Positions 33,947 through 42,366 of a stretch of 64,000 nucleotides of DNA are shown here, one piece after another; position 1 is the stretch's first letter; every line of letters begins with the position of its first letter. A program made the position numbers and the translations under genes. A model generated the notes under the pieces. The model was not told the origin of the DNA and made no database searches. It worked only from the letters and a program-made list of their open reading frames with translations. The DNA comes from Bacteroidota bacterium (GTDB lineage Bacteria > Bacteroidota > Bacteroidia > Bacteroidales > F082). The stretch covers positions 310,001 to 374,000 of the forward strand of contig JADJXJ010000003.1 in the NCBI GenBank assembly GCA_016715945.1, in the 5' to 3' direction.

Positions 33947-34285
33947 TCAGGCGGTCTGACGCTCTATCTGCTTGGTTCGGGTTGTATCGGCCTCTTTACA
34001 CTTGCCCAGACAACGAATAATGTCGGAGAGCGACTCGTTGACCAGCGAATAATAAATCTTTTTGCCTTCGCGCCTTGCCATCAGTATCCCCTTGTTTTTC
34101 ATTATGTTGAGGTGATGCGATGCCGCTGCCTGCTCAATCGAAAGTTGATTGTAAATCTCAGTGACGCTCATCTGCTGGGTATTGGTCAGCATCTCGATGA
34201 TAGCAATACGCACGGGATGGGCCATGGCCTTCAGCCTGGCCGAGAGTTGTTCCAGCTTATATACGTTCAGTTCAATGTTTTCCAT
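33947..34285 (-). CDS. ArsR-family winged-helix regulator
   Basis: About 112 residues from ATG 34285 (MENIELNVYK). The ATG at 34300 lies too close to the promoter. The winged helix is plain: LKAMAHPVRIAIIEML, SVTEIYNQLSIEQAAASHHLNIMKNKGILMARREGKKIYYSL. The CVC metal site of ArsR/SmtB is absent from the recognition helix. Two Cys near the end (RCLGKC) could serve as a thiol or metal switch. It converges on the Ig-like lipoprotein gene with 5 bases between stops. A palindrome in its own promoter suggests autoregulation. The ligand and targets are unknown. Confidence 0.88.
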   Translation of the reverse strand: MENIELNVYKLEQLSARLKAMAHPVRIAIIEMLTNTQQMSVTEIYNQLSIEQAAASHHLNIMKNKGILMARREGKKIYYSLVNESLSDIIRCLGKCKEADTTRTKQIERQTA

Positions 34286-34304
34286 GTGTCGCTCCTCCAT
34301 GCCG

Positions 34305-34340
34305 CAAAAGTAAATCCATACTGTTAATTTTTGAACAGTA
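34305..34340 (-). promoter_or_regulatory. Promoter and palindromic operator of the ArsR-family gene
   Basis: TACTTTTG on the minus strand at 34312-34305 is a good -7 element. A palindrome TACTGTT-N8-AACAGTA occupies 34319-34340, where the -33 contact should be, so a bound repressor would block the polymerase. A second palindrome, GCTAATT...AATTAGC, lies upstream at 34366-34392. Confidence 0.6.
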
Positions 34341-34474
34341 ACACATGGAAAAATTCACATATGAAGCTAATTCAGATGTGATCTAAATTAGCACCCCCTG
34401 AACCTTAGTGGGTTTATTGACGGTTCTTCCCGGCTGCTGCGCAGTAAACATCTAAAGATCAGGCTGAGAGATAT

Positions 34475-36127
34475 TTAACTGACCGTGTCTGCTTCCAGGC
34501 TTGTGAATTCAAATTTGCTGCCGTCGAAGAGGCCCTTATCGCTCAGTTTGAGCTGAGGTATGACAAGCAAGGCCATAAACGAAAGTGTCATAAACGGTGC
34601 CTGCATGCGGCTGCCCAGCGAGGCAGCAAAGGCATTGATTTTTTCGTAGCTCGAGGCCACTTCAAAACCGTCGTTGTCCGACATCAATCCGGCAACAGGC
34701 AGCGGGACAAGCACATGCGATTTTCCATCGACGGCCACAATGCCGCCCTTGCTTTGTGCGAGCAGCCGGAGCGCCTCAAGCAGGTCGTCGTCGTTGGTGC
34801 CGCAAGCGATGATGTTGTGGCTGTCGTGTGCAACAGTCGAAGCGATGGCACCTTGTTTGAGGCCTAATCCATGAATGAAACCAATGGCCGGCGGAGCTGG
34901 TTCGAAACGGTTCATGACCAGAATCTTCAGAAAGTCCTGGCTGGTATCGCTTTCCAGATAACCATCCACCGGGCGGGGACGCCCGATGAGGGTTTCGGTA
35001 ATCAGTTGTCCTTCAATGGCTTTGATGATTTTTACCGGTTTGCCGTTATCGGGCACTTTAAGTTGCCCGGGCAAGAGTTCGATGATCTCGAACCTGTTTG
35101 GCCTGTGGCTTTCGACCCTTTCTATAAGCGATTGGCCATGCGATGCCACCATCCGGCCGCCAACATATGTTTCGCGCACCTTGAAATCGTTCAGGTTATT
35201 AACAAGAATAAAGTCAGCCGGGTCGCCGGGTTGCAGCAGGCCGGTGTTGAGCCTGTAATGTCTGACCGGGTTGAGGGTGCAGCACCTGATCACTTTCATC
35301 GGATCGTATCCTGCAGCAATGGCACGTTTGACAAGCAGATCGATATGGCCCTGCACGAGTTCGTCGGGATGTTTGTCGTCGGAGCAGAACATCACCATGT
35401 CGGGCGATTCGTCGAGCACCGGCAGAAGCTCTTCAAAATTGCGGGCTGCAGAGCCTTCCCTGATCAGCACCTTCATTCCAAGGGCTATTTTTTCGCGGGC
35501 TTCGTCCAGTTCAAAGCACTCGTGGTCGGTGGTGATACCTGCGGCAGCATATTTTGCTGCTTGTTCGCTCCGCAAGCCCGGGGCATGTCCGTCAACCGGC
35601 TTGCCGTATTTTTTGGCCAGAGCGAGTTTGGCCTGCACTTCGGCATCACCAAAGATCACTCCGGGCCAGTTCATCATTTCGGCCATGTAGTTGATTTCCG
35701 GCCGGGCCATCAGCACATCGAGGGCATCCACACCAAGTTTGGCGCCGGAAGTTTCGAAACCAGTGGCCGGTACACAGCTGGGTGCGCCAAAATAGAAGTG
35801 AAAGGGCACCCGTTTTCCGTTGTCTATCATAAACTCCACCCCGGATAAACCCAGTACATTGGCTATCTCGTGCGGGTCGGATACCGTGGCCACCGTGCCG
35901 TGGATTACCGCAATGCGTGCAAACTCGGCCGGGGTGAGCATCGAACTCTCGATGTGCACATGTGCATCCACCAGCCCGGGCAACACATACGGCCCATCAA
36001 CAGTGCGGTCTTCAGTCACGCTGACAATTTTTCCATGCTCAACCTCAATCCGGCCGGGAAAAATCCGTCCGGCGACCACATCGATTATTTTACCCTCTAC
36101 CGAAAAGCTGGAATTGATTGGTTTCAT
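34475..36127 (-). CDS. ade: Adenine deaminase
   Basis: 550 residues of the Ade amidohydrolase family, which converts adenine to hypoxanthine plus ammonia for purine salvage. Metal-binding GLVDAHVHIESSML near residue 52, GHAPGLRSEQ, the ITTDHECFE segment, MFCSDDKHPDEL with the metal Asp near 244, and the C-terminal-domain motifs VAHDSHNIIACGTNDDDL and GGIVAVDGKS all fit the family. Full length. It is monocistronic here. The 174 bases between its stop and the ArsR-family start hold the regulatory palindromes and no gene. Confidence 0.95.
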   Translation of the reverse strand: MKPINSSFSVEGKIIDVVAGRIFPGRIEVEHGKIVSVTEDRTVDGPYVLPGLVDAHVHIESSMLTPAEFARIAVIHGTVATVSDPHEIANVLGLSGVEFMIDNGKRVPFHFYFGAPSCVPATGFETSGAKLGVDALDVLMARPEINYMAEMMNWPGVIFGDAEVQAKLALAKKYGKPVDGHAPGLRSEQAAKYAAAGITTDHECFELDEAREKIALGMKVLIREGSAARNFEELLPVLDESPDMVMFCSDDKHPDELVQGHIDLLVKRAIAAGYDPMKVIRCCTLNPVRHYRLNTGLLQPGDPADFILVNNLNDFKVRETYVGGRMVASHGQSLIERVESHRPNRFEIIELLPGQLKVPDNGKPVKIIKAIEGQLITETLIGRPRPVDGYLESDTSQDFLKILVMNRFEPAPPAIGFIHGLGLKQGAIASTVAHDSHNIIACGTNDDDLLEALRLLAQSKGGIVAVDGKSHVLVPLPVAGLMSDNDGFEVASSYEKINAFAASLGSRMQAPFMTLSFMALLVIPQLKLSDKGLFDGSKFEFTSLEADTVS

Positions 36128-36273
36128 TAAAATGTCATTTAAAACTGTAAAGATACACCTTAGTAGTCAGCCGTGTCAAACTGTGGGGCTCGGGCATCAT
36201 GAGGAAGCTAAGCTTTTAAAAAATAGTTAATTTAAGTTGCAGTTGTTCAGTATGTTCTATTTTCGCGCCTGAA

Positions 36274-36651
36274 ATGATGCTAAAACGCTTACGCACATTG
36301 GGTTTGATCGTGATGTGGCCCTCGGCCGCAGCGCTGTTGTTGTTTTTTTACGCGCAGGCTGCCTGGTGGCACTGGCATCGTCTGCCCGACGGCAGCCTCA
36401 TAGGCCATGCCCATCCATTTAAAAGCGATAACCCCAGCCCGTTTCAGCAACACCAGCACAGCACGCAGCAGCTCGCATTTCTCGCCCAGTTCAGCATTGG
36501 TCATGCAGCAACCCAACAGACGCAACCTTTGCTTACCGGCGGCGGGTTCGTCAATTTTCATTATGCTGAAGATCTCGGCGATGAAGTGCCTCCATCAGAA
36601 CTTCATGCTGCATTGGGCCTTCGCGCTCCGCCTTTTCTCATGTTCGTTTGA
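36274..36651 (+). CDS. His-rich membrane-anchored small protein upstream of a metal-type TonB receptor
   Basis: 125 residues. An N-terminal hydrophobic segment (about 9-30) is an uncleaved anchor or signal peptide. The rest is His-rich: WWHWHRLPDGSLIGHAHPF, QQHQHSTQQ and NFHYAED, enough to suggest metal binding. There is no named domain. It lies 73 bases upstream of a TonB-dependent receptor gene whose plug sequence resembles zinc receptors, so a role in zinc capture or handover is inferred. A hairpin at 36654-36678 lies between the two and may set their ratio. Confidence 0.65.
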   Translation: MMLKRLRTLGLIVMWPSAAALLLFFYAQAAWWHWHRLPDGSLIGHAHPFKSDNPSPFQQHQHSTQQLAFLAQFSIGHAATQQTQPLLTGGGFVNFHYAEDLGDEVPPSELHAALGLRAPPFLMFV

Positions 36652-36653
36652 TG

Positions 36654-36678
36654 AACAATCAGCTTTGGCTGACTTGTT
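36654..36678 (+). terminator. Weak hairpin between the His-rich gene and the receptor gene
   Basis: AACAA-TCAGC and GCTGA-C-TTGTT form a stem with one bulge around TTTG. Only a short T-poor tail (AATTTTC) follows, so it may attenuate transcription or protect the RNA, not fully terminate. Confidence 0.35.
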
Positions 36679-36724
36679 AATTTTCTGATTTCCAAGACTT
36701 TTTACGAACAATTCAATTCTTCTT

Positions 36725-38968
36725 ATGAACATGAGATATTTATGTCTATTGCTATATCTTGTTGCAGGCATGCCACAGCTTTGGGCTAATCATCAGCGAC
36801 CGGCCACTGATGCCAATATTTTTGGACATGTGCTGGATGCGAAAACCGGCGAACACCTGCCATTTGTCAACATCCTGATCAAAGGAACAAGGCTGGGTAC
36901 TACTACCGATGCTTCAGGTCATTATTTTCTGGCTAACGTACCTGTTGGCGAGCAGGTTTTGCTGGTTTCGGCGCTTGGCTACAGGCAAGGGCAGGCGCTG
37001 TTTGTTGCTCAGGCAGGTAATACGTTGGAGGTCAATGTGATGCTTGAGCCGGAAGCGATCAATCTTCAGGAAGTGGTTCTGTCGGCCAGTCCCACAGCCA
37101 GCGGGTTCAGGTATCAGCCCGATGCCGTTTTGCTGGGCGAGATGCTTCAGCGCAAATCGGAAGTCAGTTTTGGCGAGATGCTCAATGGTCAGGCGGGACT
37201 GGCCATGCGCAGCATGGGTTCGGCACCGGGTCGGCCGGTCATACGTGGTTTGGGTGGCGACCGGGTGCTGATGCTCGAAAACGGCGAGCGCATGGGCGAT
37301 GTTTCTGAGACTTCGGCCGATCATGCCATCAGCCTCGATCCGTTGGCTGCCAGCCGCATCGAAATTATCCGCGGGCCGGCGGGGCTGCTCTACGGACCAA
37401 GTGCTATCGGCGGGGTGGTCAACGTGCTCACCTCCGATATTCCCGATCAGCAGGGTGGAAGCGGGGGCGGACTCATCGCATTGCACGGGGCAAGCATGAA
37501 CCGAATGGGTTCTGGATTCGGACGATATACCTATGCCCGGGGCACTTCGGCATTCACCGCACGTGTCGCCTTGCGGCAGGCAGGAAATATTACCACACCC
37601 GAAGGTGAGCTGCCCGGCACTTCGATGAACAACTTTGATGCATCAGCAGGCTGGGCCACCGAAAACCGCTATGGCATCGGCGGATTCAGCTTGTCGGCCA
37701 ACAAGCAGCAGTACGAAATTCCCGACAAGATTGACATTGAGGGTGAGCGTGTTGAAATTCGCACCTCACGACAAAACCTGCAGGGCCGCTGGAATGCAGG
37801 CAGAAAAGGCTTTTTCGATCGCTGGCAATTGCGTTTTAATGCTGCAAGTTTCAGGCAAAAGGAAGTGGAAATCACCGAGCCGCCTGCAGGACCTTTTGAG
37901 GAATTTGTCGGCCTGACCTACAATCAGCAAAGTTTCAGCGGCACCCTTACAGCCCAGCATAAGGCTTTCCGGTTTTTCGACCGGGGTGCCCTGGGGATGA
38001 CCCTTCAGCTGCGCCAACTTGATATTTCTGGTCCTGAGGCATTTACACCAGGCGAGATCCGGAATAACCTGGGATTGTTCACTTTTCAGGAAATTCCGCT
38101 TTCGGATAAGTTCAGGCTGCAGGCCGGATTGCGCAGCGACCTGCAATACCTGCGTGCCATGCCCAACGATGTGTTTACGCAGGTGAACGACAAGCGATTC
38201 CGGTTAAATGTAACTGCCTCGGCAGGTTTCAATCACCGACCATTGCCCGGTTGGGAAGTGGGCGCTCAGCTGGCACGCTCGCACCGAAATCCCTCGGTGA
38301 CAGAACTTTATGCCAATGGTCCACATCTTGGGGCTGGCACGTTCGAGATCGGTAACCCTCAGCTTGACGACGAGGTCGGACATGGGGCCGATATGTTCGT
38401 CCGCTTTGAAAATAAAGTCCAAAAGGCGGAGTTTGCCTTGTTTCACACCTATTTCCGCAATTTTATCAGCTTTGAACCCTCGGGAACAAACGATCCTGTT
38501 TCGGGCTACCCTGTGTTTACTTACCAGGGTCGCGAGGCCAGCCTGAGTGGGGGTGAGTTGCAATATTCCCGCAAAATCGGCGGAGGTTTCGAAGCTGGGC
38601 TTGTGGCCGACTTTGTGTATGGCCGCATGAAACCTGATCGGCTCAGTTGGCAGCCTCTGCCATCGATTCCTCCGTTTCGTTTCGCTGCCACATTGGATTA
38701 TGAGCGCCAACGGTGGTGGGCAGGAGCAAAGGTGCAGCTTGCATCCGCTCAACACAGGGTAGCTCCCGGCGAGGAGGTCACCGATGGCTACACTTTGCTG
38801 GGTTTACATGGGGGATGGCGCTTGAGCCGGGCCGGCCGCCATGTGCTGGCTTTTCGCCTCGACAACGCCCTCAATACCAGCTACCGCGACCACCTCTCGC
38901 GTGTGGAAGACCGCGGTTATCCCATGCCCGGCCGCAACCTGTCGGTTACCTACCGCTGGTATTTCTGA
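36725..38968 (+). CDS. TonB-dependent receptor, ZnuD-like
   Basis: 747 residues with a signal peptide (about 1-21). Residues about 30-115 form a carboxypeptidase-regulatory-like domain (IFGHVLDAKTGEHLPFVNI). The plug domain carries GRPVIRGLGGDRVLMLENG and SADHAISLDPLAASRIEIIR, and LYGPSAIGGVVNV at its end. The beta-barrel follows and ends in NLSVTYRWYF with a terminal Phe. The plug pattern resembles ZnuD and related zinc/heme receptors, not SusC. With the His-rich protein upstream, zinc is the best guess for the substrate, but heme or cobalamin cannot be excluded by sequence. Confidence 0.85.
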   Translation: MNMRYLCLLLYLVAGMPQLWANHQRPATDANIFGHVLDAKTGEHLPFVNILIKGTRLGTTTDASGHYFLANVPVGEQVLLVSALGYRQGQALFVAQAGNTLEVNVMLEPEAINLQEVVLSASPTASGFRYQPDAVLLGEMLQRKSEVSFGEMLNGQAGLAMRSMGSAPGRPVIRGLGGDRVLMLENGERMGDVSETSADHAISLDPLAASRIEIIRGPAGLLYGPSAIGGVVNVLTSDIPDQQGGSGGGLIALHGASMNRMGSGFGRYTYARGTSAFTARVALRQAGNITTPEGELPGTSMNNFDASAGWATENRYGIGGFSLSANKQQYEIPDKIDIEGERVEIRTSRQNLQGRWNAGRKGFFDRWQLRFNAASFRQKEVEITEPPAGPFEEFVGLTYNQQSFSGTLTAQHKAFRFFDRGALGMTLQLRQLDISGPEAFTPGEIRNNLGLFTFQEIPLSDKFRLQAGLRSDLQYLRAMPNDVFTQVNDKRFRLNVTASAGFNHRPLPGWEVGAQLARSHRNPSVTELYANGPHLGAGTFEIGNPQLDDEVGHGADMFVRFENKVQKAEFALFHTYFRNFISFEPSGTNDPVSGYPVFTYQGREASLSGGELQYSRKIGGGFEAGLVADFVYGRMKPDRLSWQPLPSIPPFRFAATLDYERQRWWAGAKVQLASAQHRVAPGEEVTDGYTLLGLHGGWRLSRAGRHVLAFRLDNALNTSYRDHLSRVEDRGYPMPGRNLSVTYRWYF

Positions 38969-39053
38969 ACCGTGCACCGTTTCCGGTGCAACGCTAACTT
39001 GACCTGTTTGTGCCCGGCGCAGTGTTTTGACGACCTTTGCACCGGAAATAGGC

Positions 39054-40319
39054 ATGAACCGTTACCTCGACATCCGCTCCTACCTCGAAAGGCTCACCTT
39101 TGTCTTTAGGGCACTCGAAAGCCGAAACTTCAGGATGTTCTTTTTTGCCAACCTGTTTTCGTTGCTGGGCACCTGGATGCAAAACCTTGCCATCGGCTGG
39201 CTGGTGTATAGGCTCACCGATTCGGCCGCATACCTGGGACTTACCGGATTTATGGGGCAAATACCAGCCTTGCTGCTTACCCCTGTGGCAGGGGTTTATG
39301 CCGACAGGATGAACCGGCGCAATGTACTGGTCATTACCCAAACAATCCCAATGCTGCTTGCCTTTCTGTTGGCTATCTTGCTTTATACCAATACATTAAA
39401 TGTGCATATCGTGCTCGGTATCGTGCTGGTCAACGGTTTTGCTCTGGCCTTCGACACCCCGTTCAGGCATGCCTTTCTGCTTGAGATGGTGGGCGACAAA
39501 AAGCTCATTCCCAATGCGGTGGCACTCAATTCCACCCTCGTAAACACGGCCAGGTTTATCGGCCCGACGCTTGGGGGGCTACTGGTGGCGCTTTATGGCG
39601 AAGGTTTTTGTTTTTTACTCAACGGCATCTCCTTTATCGGGGTTGTGGTTGCCCTCCTGATGATGAAGACCCCCGGTTTCAAGCCTCAGGTAAGGAATCG
39701 GACTGTTATCCAGGACCTTAAAGAAGGGTTTGGCTACACATGGCGATTCATTCCAGCCCGGTATATGATCCTGCTGGTCACCACCACCAGTTTGTTTGGG
39801 CTTCCCTTCCAGGGTTTTCTGCCGGTGTTTGCGCGCGATATTTTGCAGGGTGGATCGCAATTGCTTGGTTTTCTGACAGGTGCTGTTGGCGCGGGTGCCC
39901 TCACCGGGGCATTTTATCTGGCATCGCGGCAAAGCATGCGCCCACTGCCCGGCATTATTGCCATAAGTGCCCTCACTTTTGGCATCGGATTGGCCATCTT
40001 CAGCCAATCGCAGCTTGCATGGTTTTCGCTGCTCATCTTATACCTCAGCGGTTTCGGCATGATAACCCAGTTTGTGGCCACCAATACCCTGCTGCAAACT
40101 TTGGTGGAGGAAGATAAAAAAGGTCGGGTGCTTTCGTTCTACAGCATGTCGTTCATGGGCTTTACGCCTTTGGGAAGCCTGCTTCTTGGCGCGGCTGCGG
40201 AATATGCCGGCGTGCAAACAACCTTTCTGCTGGCAGGATTGGTGTTGTTAGTTGCCGGATTGCTCTATCGCCGCCAGCTGAATAAGATCAGGAGCATACT
40301 TTTCGGCAGTCCGGCTTAG
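39054..40319 (+). CDS. Major facilitator superfamily exporter (EntS-like)
   Basis: 421 residues from ATG 39054 (MNRYLDIRSYLERLTFVFRAL). A TTG at 39027 also opens the frame but is unlikely. Twelve hydrophobic segments span the protein. MFS landmarks are SLLGTWMQNLAIGWLVYRLT in helix 1, and GVYADRMNRRNVLVITQ, the loop 2-3 signature. Its similarity is to the MFS_3 group containing the enterobactin exporter EntS and macrolide pumps. The stop overlaps the 3' end of the convergent RidA gene by 4 bases. The substrate is unknown. Confidence 0.88.
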   Translation: MNRYLDIRSYLERLTFVFRALESRNFRMFFFANLFSLLGTWMQNLAIGWLVYRLTDSAAYLGLTGFMGQIPALLLTPVAGVYADRMNRRNVLVITQTIPMLLAFLLAILLYTNTLNVHIVLGIVLVNGFALAFDTPFRHAFLLEMVGDKKLIPNAVALNSTLVNTARFIGPTLGGLLVALYGEGFCFLLNGISFIGVVVALLMMKTPGFKPQVRNRTVIQDLKEGFGYTWRFIPARYMILLVTTTSLFGLPFQGFLPVFARDILQGGSQLLGFLTGAVGAGALTGAFYLASRQSMRPLPGIIAISALTFGIGLAIFSQSQLAWFSLLILYLSGFGMITQFVATNTLLQTLVEEDKKGRVLSFYSMSFMGFTPLGSLLLGAAAEYAGVQTTFLLAGLVLLVAGLLYRRQLNKIRSILFGSPA

Positions 40320-40702
40320 TCAATTGCGGCAATGGCCTCCACCTCGACCAGCAAACCATGGTGCAATGGCCCGGTAGGCACTATGGAGCGAGCCGGCCTG
40401 TGTTCGCCAAAAAAGCCGGCATATGCCTGATTGGCTTCGGGCCATAGGCTGATGTCGGCAATAAATACAGTACATTTCACGATTTTGTTCCGGTTGCTTC
40501 CTGCTGCTTTCAGGATGTTTTCCAGATTGGTCAGAGCAATGACAAGCTGCTCGCCGGCGGGGAGATGCAGGGGTTGCCGCGATACCGGGTCGATGGCCAG
40601 CTGTCCGGAAACAAAAATAAGTCCGTTGTGCACGATGGCCTGGCTGTAATGGCCGGCCGGTGCAGGTGCGAATGTAGTGCTGATGTGCTGCATTTGTGTC
40701 AA
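40316..40702 (-). CDS. RidA family enamine/imine deaminase
   Basis: 128 residues, the usual length for RidA (YjgF/YER057c/UK114). These proteins hydrolyse reactive enamine/imine intermediates formed by PLP enzymes. Key features are GHYSQAIVHNGLIFVSGQLAID with the substrate-contact Tyr/Ser near 18-33, NLENILKAAGSN, KCTVFIADISLWPEAN, and PARSIVPTGPLHHGLLVEVEAIA, which holds the carboxylate-binding Arg and catalytic Glu. A Cys usual near position 107 reads His-His-Gly here. Start could be ATG 40702 or ATG 40693. Confidence 0.9.
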   Translation of the reverse strand: MTQMQHISTTFAPAPAGHYSQAIVHNGLIFVSGQLAIDPVSRQPLHLPAGEQLVIALTNLENILKAAGSNRNKIVKCTVFIADISLWPEANQAYAGFFGEHRPARSIVPTGPLHHGLLVEVEAIAAID

Positions 40703-40768
40703 ACTTGCTTTTAATGGGGATTACTTAAGGGGTGATTTTCTATTTTTACGCAAAATAACATTATTGGG

Positions 40769-41872
40769 ATGAGCAGGGATACAAGTACCGTTTTTGTGCT
40801 TGATGCAGGAGGTACAGGATTTAAGTTTTCGGCGGTCAGAAGCGGGTTGGAAGTGGTTGAGCCCTTCACCATTCCCGCAGCAGGCCAAAGCCTGAATGAG
40901 GTTTTAGACAAGATCATTGCAGGTTTCACGATGATAGGGGAGCGTTGCGGTTGCCAGCCTGCTGCCCTGAGCTTCAGCTTTCCCGGACCGGCCGATTACG
41001 CTTCGGGGATTATAGGCGATCTCGAGAATCTGCCGCATTTTCGTGGCGGAGTAGCCCTGGGACCTATGCTCGAGGAAATTTTCCGCTGCCCCGTTTTTAT
41101 CAATAACGATGGCGACCTCTTTGCCTATGGCGAAGCTTTGCAGGGCTTTTTACCCGAGGTGAACCGCCTGCTCGAGCAACAGGGCAATCCCAAACGCTAT
41201 CAAAACCTGCTTGGCGTAACGCTCGGCACCGGTTTCGGCGGGGGCATCGTGCTCAATGGCAACCTGCTTCGTGGCGACAACTCGGCCGGAGGCGAGATCA
41301 ACCGCATGCGCAACTTGCTTTATCCGCAAACCAGCGCCGAAGACAGCATCTCCATCAGGGGAATAAAACGCGTTTTTGCCCGCGAAGCCGGCATCGACCC
41401 TGCCGCCTGCCCCGAACCTTTTGGTATTTATGAAATTGCTATGGGCCGTAAGGATGGCCACCGCGAGGCAGCACTCAAGGCGTGGGACGAAATGGCAAAA
41501 GCGCTGGCCGACGCCCTGGCCAATGCGGTTACGCTCATCGACGGATTGGTAGTTATCGGCGGTGGACTTTCCGGCGCATGGCCAGTGTTCATGAAGCCGC
41601 TTGTGAGATACATGAACGAGGCTTTTGCCGACCTGCAGGGCAAGGCCGTGGACCGCCTCGAAATAAAAACTTACAACCTGCAGGATGATGAGCAGGTGAT
41701 TGCTTTCACCGAAAAAACCGGCCATATGGTCAAAGTGCCCAAGATTGACCGCGAAGTGTGGCTTTGGTACGATCCTGTCAAGAAAACCGGTGTGGGCATC
41801 AGCAAACTCGGCACTTCGAGCGCTGTGGCTGTAGGGGCTTATGCTTATGCTGCCCAGCAGCTAGGGTTTTAA
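40769..41872 (+). CDS. ROK family sugar kinase
   Basis: 367 residues of the ROK (repressor/ORF/kinase) family, without a DNA-binding domain, so a sugar kinase. Phosphate 1 motif VLDAGGTGFKFSAV near residue 10, FPGPADYASG, INNDGDLFAYGE with the catalytic Asp near 113, GVTLGTGFGGGIVLNG (phosphate 2), and the adenosine motif VVIGGGLSGAW are seen. The usual zinc motif of ROK proteins (GHxxxxxxxxxCxCGxxGC) is absent, and GGEINRMRNLL takes its place. The sugar substrate cannot be told; the protein is somewhat longer than classic glucokinases. It diverges from the RidA gene. Confidence 0.85.
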   Translation: MSRDTSTVFVLDAGGTGFKFSAVRSGLEVVEPFTIPAAGQSLNEVLDKIIAGFTMIGERCGCQPAALSFSFPGPADYASGIIGDLENLPHFRGGVALGPMLEEIFRCPVFINNDGDLFAYGEALQGFLPEVNRLLEQQGNPKRYQNLLGVTLGTGFGGGIVLNGNLLRGDNSAGGEINRMRNLLYPQTSAEDSISIRGIKRVFAREAGIDPAACPEPFGIYEIAMGRKDGHREAALKAWDEMAKALADALANAVTLIDGLVVIGGGLSGAWPVFMKPLVRYMNEAFADLQGKAVDRLEIKTYNLQDDEQVIAFTEKTGHMVKVPKIDREVWLWYDPVKKTGVGISKLGTSSAVAVGAYAYAAQQLGF

Positions 41873-42339
41873 TCAGTTATCTTATATACCTCAAAATCAA
41901 GCAACTCGGAAGTCTCTCCGGAAGAGAGAAGCTTCTTGGCTGTGCCAACAATCTTCACCTTGTCGCCGTCGCGCCATACCCTGCAGTTCAGGCTCGACGA
42001 GAATCCGGTCATCGAAATGAAATAGCTGTTCTGATAACTTCCTGAAAATGTGGCGCCAAAAAGGTTTACTACCCCGCATTGCACCGAAATACCCGAAGAA
42101 GTGGCACTGATCGTCAGGTAAGCATCCTGGTCTTTGGTGGTTACATAATTTAATGTGTCCAGCCTTTTCACATGTTCGGCTTTGCCGGCGTAGGTTCCAA
42201 CCAGCAGCTCGGTCGGGCAATTGCTGCAAAGCTCCCAGTTGTTTTCAACCTCTTTCTTGCACGACAAAGTAATGATAATCAGGGCAATGGCAAATATGGC
42301 TGTGCCAATTTTCAAGTGTCGGGAAGTTGTTTCAGTCAT
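41869..42339 (-). CDS. Hypothetical lipoprotein
   Basis: 156 residues. The signal peptide ends in the lipobox ITLSC (Cys near 27) followed by KKE. The mature part contains two further Cys close together (LCSNC) and a beta-rich stretch. A similar short lipoprotein fold with GTYAGKAEHV and KVKIVGTAKKLL is common in Bacteroidota, but I cannot name a family. It lies 27 bases after the M1 peptidase stop on the same strand and converges on the ROK gene with a 4-base overlap. Confidence 0.75.
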   Translation of the reverse strand: MTETTSRHLKIGTAIFAIALIIITLSCKKEVENNWELCSNCPTELLVGTYAGKAEHVKRLDTLNYVTTKDQDAYLTISATSSGISVQCGVVNLFGATFSGSYQNSYFISMTGFSSSLNCRVWRDGDKVKIVGTAKKLLSSGETSELLDFEVYKITD

Positions 42340-42366
42340 TTTTCTGAGTTTGGGTTGAAACCTGAA

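Noticed and set aside
34871..35848. Plus-strand frame (325 codons) inside the adenine deaminase gene
   Set aside because: Adenine deaminase motifs are intact on the minus strand. The overlapping frame shows no domain.
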